Below are positions 55,654 to 64,000 of a stretch of 64,000 bases of DNA, one piece after another (position 1 is the first letter of the stretch; every line of letters starts with the position of its first letter). Location of the stretch: the NCBI GenBank assembly GCA_002118135.1, contig BDIU01000100.1:1-64000 (forward strand), in the 5' to 3' direction. Origin of the DNA: Trebouxia sp. TZW2008. Taxonomy: Eukaryota; Chlorophyta; Trebouxiophyceae; Trebouxiales; Trebouxiaceae. A program made the position numbers and the translations under genes. The notes below the pieces were generated by a model. It had not been told where the DNA came from, did not search any database, and saw only the letters and a list, made by a program, of their open reading frames with translations.

Positions 55654-58600
55654 TCACAACGCCTGAGGCACAACTTGCTTGCCTTCTGCATCTGACAGCT
55701 GCCCAACTCGAGCTTGCTTGCTCATCTCAACAATGACATTCTTGAGGTCTCCTCTGCCATTGACTTCTCTGCATTCAGAACAGAACAACCAATCACAGTC
55801 TTGCCAAGCCAAGTAAAGAAGATGTGGACGAATGCAGACGGGTCACCCAAGGCCTATGTGGCACCTACAAACAAAGCACACAACAGCTGCCATGCATATA
55901 TCACCTGGAGACATCCTACATGATACCTGCAATACATACAACAGCTGCAATGTGGGTGAGTGGGCGGGTGGGTGGGTGGCTGGGTGTGTGAGCTAGTGAG
56001 CGAGGCAGCGAGCAAGTGAGTGATTGATTGGGTGGGTGATTGGTTGGTTGGGTGAGTTGAGTCAGTCAAGTGCCAAAGTTGGCTCAACTAGTGTATGGAA
56101 GCCTGCACTTTAAACAACCATTGTCTTTGATGCAGATGCAGTCCATGCCAAGCCGGCGCAGCACTATCTGGGGTGCCTTGTCCACAGGCAGCCTTACGAG
56201 AAGCTTACCTAGTGTATGGAAGCCTGCACTTGAGGCGGGCATTGTCTTTGATACATATACAGTCCATGCCAAGCCGGTCCACAGCCACCAGGTGGGTCTT
56301 GTCCACAGTCAGTCCTGTGAAATGTTTCACCATTGCTGTTAAGGAATCTGCATGGCCCTCGTTCATGTGTTGCACCACAGGCGCTGCAAACGCTGCCATG
56401 GGGTCAGGTGGGGTGCCCAGCAATTGCTCTGGGGTCACCTGCAGTACATCACGCTGTGTGAGTACGACTTGCCTGCTGGCTGTCATGGAATCTGCATGGC
56501 CTACATTTGTGTGCTGCAACACAGGCACTGCAAATGCTGCCATGGGGTCAGGTGGGGTGCCCAACAACTGCTCTGGAGTCACCTGAAGCATGCAGCTCTA
56601 CGTCGCATTGGCTTGTTGGCTTGTGCAGATGGTGTTTGTAATGTCTGCGGGTTTCCACATGTGAAGCAATTGTCATGTCGCGTGCATGCAGTGAGTCATG
56701 GCAACGCTCACTAGGGCCAGTAAGGGCAGCGTGGATGGAAGCCCAGATTTGCCCTGTTTCATCACCGTGTAACACTGTTGTTCTCTCAGCCAGAAAAATT
56801 GTCAATGAAGGGTTGACTGGCTGTGCGCAATACTACCAATATCTGGTAAAGTCGCCTATGGTTAGCAAAGTATGCAGCAAGTTCTGCCAGCCAAATGCTT
56901 GAAAAGCTTACCTTTCTTCCTGCCCTGCCAAAGCCTCCATTGAAATGCACAGCAACAACCTCCTCCATGTAAAACGGCTGGAAGTCACCAAAGTCTGCCC
57001 AGAATGACTCAGGGTTCTTGCTTTTGTACACACTTTTCACTGCTTCCTGCCTTTCCTGAGGCAGAGCCTTTGCATGACCTGTCAATGAGACTCTAGCATC
57101 AGCTAGATCCTGCAAAACAATTGGCCAATCTTGCACGTGCATGAGGGATGCTGATGATTATATATAGGTCAAACATAGGGCTCCCTGTATGTGGCAGCAT
57201 GAGTGTGATTTGCAGCTTGTCTCGTGCCAAGACACCATATGTTGCAAGCAATGCACACAGGTCAGCACTTTCAGCATAGTATGAGCTTGCATAGCAACAG
57301 CTTGCCTCTTGTAGGCAATCAAGTATGCAACAAGGCTCATGTCACCACGTTTCAACAAGGTCGTGCAAAGAACACAAGAAATGCAAGCTCAAAGCGCAGG
57401 AAGCAAAGAGAACAGGCGACTTGGCAATGTTGAAAGGTGGCGCACCCTGAAAGCAGGTGCTAACACAGTGAAGCTGCACTTGCTGTCATTCAGGAGGTGC
57501 CTTGTGTGGGGTGAGATTGAGCTGAGCATAAAGATAGGCCGGCCTTTGTCATCAGGTGCATACTCAACTACAGAACCTGATGGGAAGCCTGACGCTGCTC
57601 CTTCTGCAGCTACTGTTGACAGTGTGCCCATTCTGCAAGTTTGCAGAGGTGTACGTCAGTTGAGGGTTCATGTGCATCGGCGTCAAATGGCGTTGAACAG
57701 AATGGGTTGCAGGCACTTCATTCCTCCTATGCGCGTAGCAGAGTCATGGAACTTGATAAGAAAGTATGTATGTGGTGATGATGGTGCTGCATCCGATGAG
57801 CCAGCATGGCTGGTCTGAGCATTCAATACCAGTGCAAGCAAGAAATGCGTCTGCACTTGACCTTGACATGAGTATCACTACATGCAGCACACAATGTTTG
57901 CATCTGGTCTCAACCTTGAGCACCAGGACTTGCAACTCACACACTGCACCTGGTCTCTACACAGAGCACCAGTGCATACAGTGGTACACATTGCACCTGG
58001 TCTCTACACAGAGCACCAGTACGTGCAATTCACACACTGCACCTGGTCTCTTCACACAGTACCAGTACATGCAGTGGCACATATTGCACCTGGCCTCTAC
58101 ACAGAGCACCAGTACATGCAATTAACACACTGCACCTGGTCTCTACACAGAGCACCAGTACATGCAGTGGCACATATTGCACCTGGTTGGCTCACAAGGT
58201 TGGACACTTGCCACAGACATTGATCATGATCAACCTGCCTTGCTGACAACCTCTATTCTCTGATGACATGATGACATGATGCAACAGCCCAGCAAGTTGG
58301 ACGAGAAAGAATTGTCAGACACTGGTGACAAAGTTCCAATTTCTGTAACTGATGCTTTCTGGAGTCGCATTGATGGCATTCCCACGGGTACTGAAGTGCA
58401 AGCCCTGCTGATCCACGAGGTCACATTTAAGACCTTGCACACAATGGGCAAGTCAATCCTGCTGATTCACAGTGATTCTCATGTGCATGCAGTAATGTGA
58501 CTTGCACATGAGGATCAATTGAACAAGCAAGGATTGCTAGTGCCTATGCCGGGCTCTGCAAGACAATGCACAAGCACTGGTCAAACATTCTCTGTTCAAT

Positions 58601-59193
58601 CATGACTTATGAGACAAGAACTTGAGAGCCTGTTGATGACTAATCAAGCAATTTAATGTGCGAGCTTGGGCTGATGCAGTTTGCCAGTAGCAAGCATATC
58701 ACAAGCACTGACCTCGCAACTTCAAGGAGCATTCGGGCTTCTTCAGCAAAGTCTAGTCGAGCAGCAGCAGATTGGTGTTGATCAAACTGCTCCCAATCTT
58801 TGTCTGCGGGTTGGTCGACACCTGTGGAAGGCACAAGTCTGAGCGGCGCTGCAGGCGGGCAGACTCTCGGTGCTGTAGTAATCGACATTACCTGACTGCT
58901 CAGCTGCGGCCTGCATCGTCTGCAGCTTGCGCAGGTGTTGTAGCTGCTGCTTTGCTGGACGCCTCGGGCTTCTGATGCACAAGCGCTGCACCTGAACGAA
59001 CCAAATGACAGAGTTCAAGGAGAATCAAGAAGCGCATTGGCCGAGATGCCGTAGCGACGACAACAAAGACCAGCATGCTGCGCATGCTCACCACAGAATA
59101 TTCAGGTTGAAAAAAAGCAACAGCAGATGTGCGTCTCGCGTGACAGCTGCAGACGGGAACCAGGCCACGCGATAGCACAGCATGCTGAGCCAT
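55654..59193 (-). CDS. Plastid FMN-binding split-barrel/DUF2470 protein (GluTRBP-like)
   Basis: Seven exons (59193-59092, 58991-58892, 58821-58713, 57632-57446, 57109-56912, 56438-56209, 55768-55654) join in frame to 346 residues. The first about 60 residues are basic, Ser/Ala-rich and acid-poor (AVLSRGLVPVCSCHARRTSA), as in a chloroplast leader. The PPOX/HugZ-type barrel follows: RMGTLSTVAAEGAASGFPSG, VVEYAPDDKGRPIFMLSSIS, HTRHLLND, DLADARVSLTGHAKALP, then HFNGGFGRAG. The C-terminal DUF2470 has TPEQLLGTPPDPMAAFAAPV, HMNEGHADSLTAMVKHF, VDRLGMDCICI and DLKNVIVEMSKQA. In Arabidopsis this layout belongs to GluTRBP/PGR7, which binds glutamyl-tRNA reductase and tunes tetrapyrrole synthesis; that role here is an inference. 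Exon 6 could start at 56582 in the same open frame by taking in a duplicated edge. Confidence 0.87.
55955..56065. repeat. GTGG/GTGA-rich simple sequence
   Basis: GGTGGGTGGGTGG and GAGTGATTGATTGGGTGGGT type low-complexity sequence in the last intron of the split-barrel gene. Confidence 0.85.
56084..56208. repeat. Copy of the 3' edge of exon 6 (split-barrel gene)
   Basis: On the minus strand 56160-56085 repeats 56281-56209 (RLGMDCICIKDN...LKCRLPYTS against ...LPYTR), about 120 bp downstream. The AG|GT donor is lost in the copy (AG|TTGAGC). Confidence 0.9.
56456..56582. repeat. Copy of the 5' edge of exon 6 (split-barrel gene)
   Basis: From 56582 leftwards the sequence repeats 56438 onwards: VTPEQLLGTPPDPMAAFAVP and HTNVGHADSM, then diverges before the exon body. 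It remains open in frame into the functional exon, so retention would give a protein with a second partial DUF2470 start. Confidence 0.9.
57902..58190. repeat. 46-47 bp minisatellite with alternating units
   Basis: Six units each containing TGGTCTCTACACAGAGCACC and CAGTACATGCA, ending CTGCACC or TTGCACC. Two unit types alternate (ATTCACACACTGCACC and GTGGCACATATTGCACC), giving a 92-94 bp higher-order period. It lies in intron 3 of the split-barrel gene. Confidence 0.92.
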
Positions 59194-59361
59194 GGGCTCA
59201 AAATGTCTGGTCTCGGCTTCTGCGCATGCGTGGCTCTGAGTTCAGGTTGAGCTAGCGTTTCAAAGCGTTACCGCTTTGCGTTAGACCGATACGCAAATTG
59301 TTGCGGTGCATGCCTGCGCGCAGCCTGTGATGGCGCTCTGTTGAGACAATGATCCTGTGAC
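59194..59361. promoter_or_regulatory. Short bidirectional promoter region, split-barrel gene/NOL8-like
   Basis: Only 168 bp separate the two divergent ATG codons, so 5' UTRs and core promoters must overlap or be very short. Relatively GC-rich, no TATA box. Confidence 0.55.
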
Positions 59362-62300
59362 ATGGCGACAATTGAGACCAATGTCCGTCTGTATGTCGGC
59401 GGTTTGCCAAGCCAGATCACTGCCAAACAGCTTGAAGGCCGTTTCGCAACTTTCGGCAAAGTTTCGGCTATCAATGTGATACCTAGCAAGGCTCAGTCAG
59501 CAGATTTGAGCTGTCGTGGCTTTGCGTATGTTGAGTTCTGCCCTAAGGACCACCAGTCGTTGCAGCGCTGTCTTAGCTTGGTAAGCAGGCATTTTGTCGC
59601 ACCTCTGATAGTCTCCCTAAGCAACACAATTTTCAACAAACCACATAAACTCCATTTCAACACATACAACACATAGTTCCACTCCAGTTTCAATAATGAT
59701 GGACACGGAAAATCTTTCGCTGCAGTACAATGGGTGCAAATGGCTTGGAGGGGTCTTGAAAGTCGAAAAGGCCAAGGAGCATTATTTGGCCAGACTCCAG
59801 AGAGAGAAGGAAGCCGAATTCTCAAATGAGGAGCAACGGCCACAAAGTGAGAACTCAGCAGTTGAAGAGTCCCCATCAGCAGAATCTTTGCGCATACCAA
59901 CTCCAGCTAGCGGCTTTGTGAAGAGAAAGGTACGTTTAACATGATATTGCGTTTGGCTTCATTGGCGCATACGTTTTATTCCGCATTCACCTGCATGCTT
60001 TAGCTCCCTCATCTGCCATGCACAGTGACAGCAGGCTTCGTATAATCTAGAAAATGTCAAGGTCGCTCCTTGCCTGATCCTGTCAGCATGTCCTGATGAA
60101 CATGTCCACAGCATGTGAACTCAGCAAAAGCAGTGGTGCCCATCTTCACTCCTTCATGCAGCACAGGAATGCTATTATATGTACAATATTGTGCTGTCCA
60201 TAAAGAGAGAGCAAACAAGTGCTTGACGCACATTGCTACATGTAGTCCCAGCCTGCTTGTCAGTGAATGACAATAGATGAGCATGAGGCATTCTCGTTGT
60301 GATGCTCATAACAGCCAATTCGGCAAGATTGGACTAATGGCACACACACCTAGCACCTTTGCTGAGTGTTAGAACTGTTGTTGTTGGTTCAGTTCTTCTT
60401 GATTAATGCTGCTTGTCAATGTCATGCTGAGCTGATGGAATGTTTTGCCTTGCTTTTGAGCTGACGACGGTAAAGTCTGAGTCAGTCAAGCGCATGCACA
60501 TAACTTTACATGCAGTGCCAGTGTGCTCCGCAATTTCACGATGGCATAAAACCACTTTGGCCCTTTTTACAGTCTTGACTGACCCTGACAGCTGCAACTC
60601 ATTTGCATTTGCAGCTGATGACAGTCAAGCCTGGGCGCATGGCATACAGTGCTTTGTGTAGTGCTAAGCAGCATGACACATTCATGCTGAGCTGACAGCG
60701 CTCAATGCTTTGCTTCTGCAGCTGATGACAGTCAAGCCTGGGCCAGTCAAGCGCATGACGCATACTTTTACATGGAGTGCAGTCTGCTTCTCAGTTTTTT
60801 TCAAGGCATGATCGCATTCTGGTACAGCCTTGATTGACCCTGACAGTTACAATTTATCTGCATTTGCAGCTGATGACAGTCAAGCCTGGGCCAGTCAAGC
60901 GCATGTTTGCACCCTACAAAGGCCAGAGGCTGAGTGAGCTCTCCTGGGACCCCCTTCCAACCCCCCCAGGGCTGTGCAAACGCAAAGCAGCTGAGATGGC
61001 AGCTGCCTCATTTTCCCTTGGACAGGCCAAAGAGCAGCCACCCTCACCTACACAGCAACACAATGCCATGCCTGCAACCAAGTTGCAATCAAATGCCGCG
61101 CATCAATATCATGATGAGCCACATGCACATCAGCAGCAGCAGCCAAAGAAGAAGAGAAAGGGGGGAGAATCAGCTGAAGTAGATGCTGTGGCAGTTGACG
61201 GCAGCTTGTCAGCAGGGCAGGTGGGATCTGGGCCTGCCCCTGCAGATGCTGTGATAGCAATACAACAGCAGAAAGAGGCTGAAGCAGAGGTACAGAATCG
61301 GTCTGAGACTCCAGAAAGCAGCTCTGATATAGGAGTAGTGGACTTCGTGTCAGACGAAGACGTCGGTGAATCAGTCCAAGGCGTTGAGAAAGACACCGAC
61401 TACCTAGCACGATTTGATGATAGTGATGACGAGCTGATGCCCACAGCCATGAAAGCAGAACTCTCACTTGGCAACAAGGGCCGTGCTCAGCAACAGCATC
61501 AGTCTCGACCAGCTCCTATCTCTGCCACTACTGCTAGTGCTGCTGCTGATACTCATTCAACAGTCACTGACTTGCTAGCACGATCTGATGATAGCGACAA
61601 CGAGCTGATGCCAGCAGGCGTGACAGCAGAATTCTCCCTTAGCAACATTGATGACGCACAGCAACATGATCAACTACAGACAGCTCCTATTTCTGCCCCT
61701 CATGCTACTGCTGTTGCTGATGCTCATTCAAAAGACTCTGGCTACCTAGCGCGATTTGATGACAGCGATGACGAGCTGATGGCAGCAGCTGTAAATGCAG
61801 AACGCCCACTTGCGGAAAATGATGATGCACAGGAACGTGATGAAGTCCAGACAGCTCTTCTTTCTGCTGATGCTGATGCTGATGCTGCTGATGATAATGC
61901 TCGTGTTCACCTGACAGGTGACGGCCACCTGTCAACAGGGAGACAACAGACAGCTGCCATGACGTCTGCAGTAGACCTGTCCAGATTTGATGATGACAGC
62001 ACTTCCCAAAGTGAATCTGACGACAATGCAGCACTGCTGTCAGTTCAACTCTCAGAGCTGGGTTCAGCTTCAGAGGAAGCTTCTGAATCAGATTCGGCTT
62101 CAGCTTCAGACGCAGCTTCTGAGCCAGATTTGGCTTCAGCTTCAGAGGCAGCTTCTGAGCCAGAATTGGCTTCAGACCTTCAGAAAGCTCATGACTCAGC
62201 ACCACACTTCAGTGACACTGATGACATACTGCAGGCAGCTGCAGACAGAGCAGATACAGACAGCGCATCCAGTGATTCACATGTGTCTGAAGTGATGCAA

Positions 62301-62904
62301 GCTTCAGACATGCCAGCAGATGACGCTGAGCAAGCAGCAGCTGAAGCTAACAGTGACAGTGAAGGCGCCAGTGCAGACGTCAGTGAGGGAGAAACAGCTC
62401 AGCAGCATTCCTCACATGACCTGGCCACCCAGCCTGCGGCAGAACTAAAACTTACAGAGCAGCCTGCAAACTTGGCACAAACTAGTGTCTCAAAACTTCC
62501 AACTTCAGCAAACCGTCAAGATGCAGAGCCCACATACCCAGGTGATGCAAAATTGTATTCACAGCTTTTGCTACTTGTTTAGCAGACAACAATACGTTGC
62601 ACGTATCTGGTCTGCAATTTGCTGTGGGTTTACACTGAACTTCTGACCGTCTTTCACAAGCATTGCTGCCCCGTTTGCTAGCCATAACATGGCTATGGCT
62701 TATTCATGATGAGCTATCTGATTTCACCTTTCATGTGCAGACTTGGTGATGTTGCAAGCTGGTGCAGCCTTCTGGCATCAGAACAAGACAATCTCAGAGA
62801 AGTCCTGGCAAGCTCAGAGACAAATTCTGCATGCTGACTACAAAGCCAAGCACAGAGCAGCTGCAAAGCATGCACAGAAAGGACGAAAATCACGCTTTGG
62901 CTGA
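59362..62904 (+). CDS. NOL8: NOL8-like nucleolar RRM protein
   Basis: NOL8 is a nucleolar RNA-binding protein needed for rRNA metabolism. Four exons (59362-59580, 59726-59929, 60870-62541, 62741-62904) join in frame to 752 residues. An N-terminal RRM spans exons 1-2 with RNP2 LYVGGL and RNP1-like RGFAYVEF, then YNGCKWLGGVLKVEKAKEHY and LARLQREKEAE, the NOL8 signature. Exon 3 opens with KPGPVKRMFAPYKGQRLSEL, then a basic KKKRKGG stretch and a very long acidic region. That region holds three imperfect repeats of about 60 residues, each with LAR.DDSD.ELM, and Ser/Ala/Glu-rich tails. Exon 4 gives AFWHQNKTISEKSWQAQRQI and a Lys/Arg-rich end. TGTAA polyadenylation signals occur at about 63058 and 63092. 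Intron 2 contains three partial copies of the exon 3 acceptor edge. Confidence 0.88.
60461..60869. repeat. Three upstream copies of the 5' edge of NOL8-like exon 3
   Basis: CTGATGACAGTCAAGCCTGG occurs after AG acceptors at 60615, 60722 and (functional) 60870, with a more decayed CTGACGACGGTAAAG at 60461. Spacings are 154, 107 and 148 bp. The preceding CTTGA.TGACCCTGACAG block is repeated as well, so the unit includes intron and exon. Confidence 0.93.
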
Positions 62905-63327
62905 AGCACGTATGCCCGTTTCACATTATCTGAAGACTGCTTGGTCTCTCTGTATCTGCATTGGTGATGAACAGCTCTGCAGAATGTTTGCCTACCCAAC
63001 GCATGCATCCTCTGCGTTTTAGCGAAAGCATCCACTGTCATCGGCAAGCTTGGCAAATGTAACGGCAGCATTCGTTACATTCAGACATCAGGTGTAACGG
63101 CAGCTTTTGTTAGGTAGCTGCTCAACGTGAACCTTATGCGCGCTTCCTTTGTCGTTTTATGCGATGAAACACACGCAACGTGAGGCAGCGGTAGATGCCG
63201 CGGCGTAAGTGCATTGACAATCGACTGCTCGCCGTGTCAGCGACTGTGGCACCCCGTAAATGAGCTGCATCTGCGTGCAATATATATAGTCTGGCAGCTC
63301 TGTCCAGTGGCGCATTGCCATACTGCG
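62905..63327. promoter_or_regulatory. Intergenic region with TATA-like box before the bZIP gene
   Basis: 423 bp between same-strand genes. TATATATAG at 63281-63289 is about 40 bp upstream of the bZIP ATG, near enough that the 5' UTR would be very short. Two copies of TGTAACGGCAGC (63057 and 63092) probably serve as 3' signals of the NOL8-like gene. Confidence 0.5.
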
Positions 63328-64000
63328 ATGGGCCCTTGCGCAGCCGAGCTGGCATTTTCAGTATCAGAGTTCGCAGAATCCGGCCTACTTGAGCCTTCGA
63401 CCCTCAGTCTCGACGAGGCTCTTGAGATCGAGACGAGCTTGCCGTCAAGTTTCGCCTTCAACAGCCCGTCTTATCTGCGCGAAACATCAGCTGAAACCAA
63501 TTTGACAGCGCTAGCAAATACGGTTGATCAGACTGACCATGGCATGTCACACTCCACCCTCTCTGCCATGCTTGCTATAAGCGAAGCTCCTCAGCTCATG
63601 ACAGCCCCAGACAGCTTGCAGCCTCTAGAACAGCGCGACCTGAGCGCTGCAAGACACAGAAAAAAGCAAACAGCTCAGGAGGGTCAAGCCAGAGAAACTA
63701 GCGAGAAAGTGAACAAAAAGCTTGCGCAAAATCGTGAGCACCAGAAGCGCTTCAAAATGCGGCAACAGGTGCACTGCAGTGCCAAGCATATGTGCCAAGC
63801 CCAGTCCTCAACGTGCCTGCCCTGACATTGACAATGACAACATTGGTGCCAAAGTGAAGCAACTTGTGCCATGTCTGCAGGCAAAAGCAAAGGCTGTCGA
63901 AGATCAGTTGGCCGCGACAACAGCTGAGCTGCAAGCTTTGAAATTGCAGCAGCAGGAGCTTGAGTCGCTGCTGCAGCATGCTCAAATCAATTCAAAACAA
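63328..64000 (+). CDS. bZIP-like transcription factor (5' part, partial)
   Basis: Exon 1 is 63328-63768 (147 codons) and exon 2 starts at 63881 and runs off the window in frame. The N terminus is acidic and Ser/Thr/Leu-rich, like an activation region. A basic stretch HRKKQTAQE...NKKLAQNREHQKRFKMRQQ is followed without break by AKAKAVEDQLAATTAELQAL and LQQQELESLLQ, a heptad leucine pattern. This is the algal bZIP layout (NRE..KRFK.RQ in place of the usual N-x7-R). The basic region is atypical (His-Gln where Ala/Ser is usual), so DNA specificity cannot be inferred. Rough start choice: first ATG in the open frame. Confidence 0.75.

Noticed and set aside
58276..58500. Plus-strand 74-codon frame in the split-barrel intron 3
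   Set aside because: Lies in repeat-rich intron, no motif, no splice or promoter support.

Overview
This window is nuclear DNA from a photosynthetic, flagellum-capable eukaryote, most likely a chlorophyte green alga. No gene marks the genus, so I do not name one. The evidence is split, intron-rich genes (about 90 introns placed by eye, almost all GT-AG), proteins with chloroplast-type leaders (DUF493 protein, FMN split-barrel/DUF2470 protein), and two ciliary genes: a heterotrimeric kinesin-2 motor and the nexin-dynein regulatory subunit DRC1. Base composition is near 50% GC. There are no rRNA, tRNA, CRISPR or bacterial-type features.

Layout. 1-6107: NSA2 (-, runs off the left edge), TRAPPC5 (+), a plastid DUF493 protein (-), a small membrane ORF (+) and BCCIP (-). 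6378-17688: kinesin-2 (-) and a cytochrome P450 (-). 18210-22328: CTP synthase (+). 23590-33115: UBAC2-like rhomboid/UBA protein (-), a small unknown gene (+) and DRC1 (-). 33651-47815: folylpolyglutamate synthase (+) and a HEAT-repeat protein (+) with one assembly gap. 48471-54852: METTL17/Rsm22-like protein (-), an unknown charged protein (-) and a CCDC97-like protein (+). 55654-64000: a GluTR-binding-protein-like gene (-), a NOL8-like RRM protein (+) and the start of a bZIP gene (+). Several neighbours are head-to-head and probably share promoters (NSA2/TRAPPC5, P450/CTPS, UBAC2/small gene, DRC1/FPGS, 53801/53974, 59193/59362). The genes are housekeeping (ribosome assembly, trafficking, nucleotide and folate supply, mitoribosome), ciliary or plastid, and do not form one pathway.

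The striking feature lies in the introns. At more than twenty places the edge of an exon together with its splice site is repeated in tandem inside the adjoining intron, in 2 to 5 diverged copies with periods of about 60 to 190 bp. The intact exon sits at the end of each array. In addition, 29 of the 89 acceptors I placed are followed directly by GT, so both ends of those introns carry AG|GT. Together these suggest introns that arose or grew by tandem duplication of AGGT-containing exon edges. Small TA-flanked Tc1/pogo-like MITEs are also present.

All gene models were assembled by reading splice signals and reading frame. There is no transcript evidence, and family names rest on recognition of conserved motifs.
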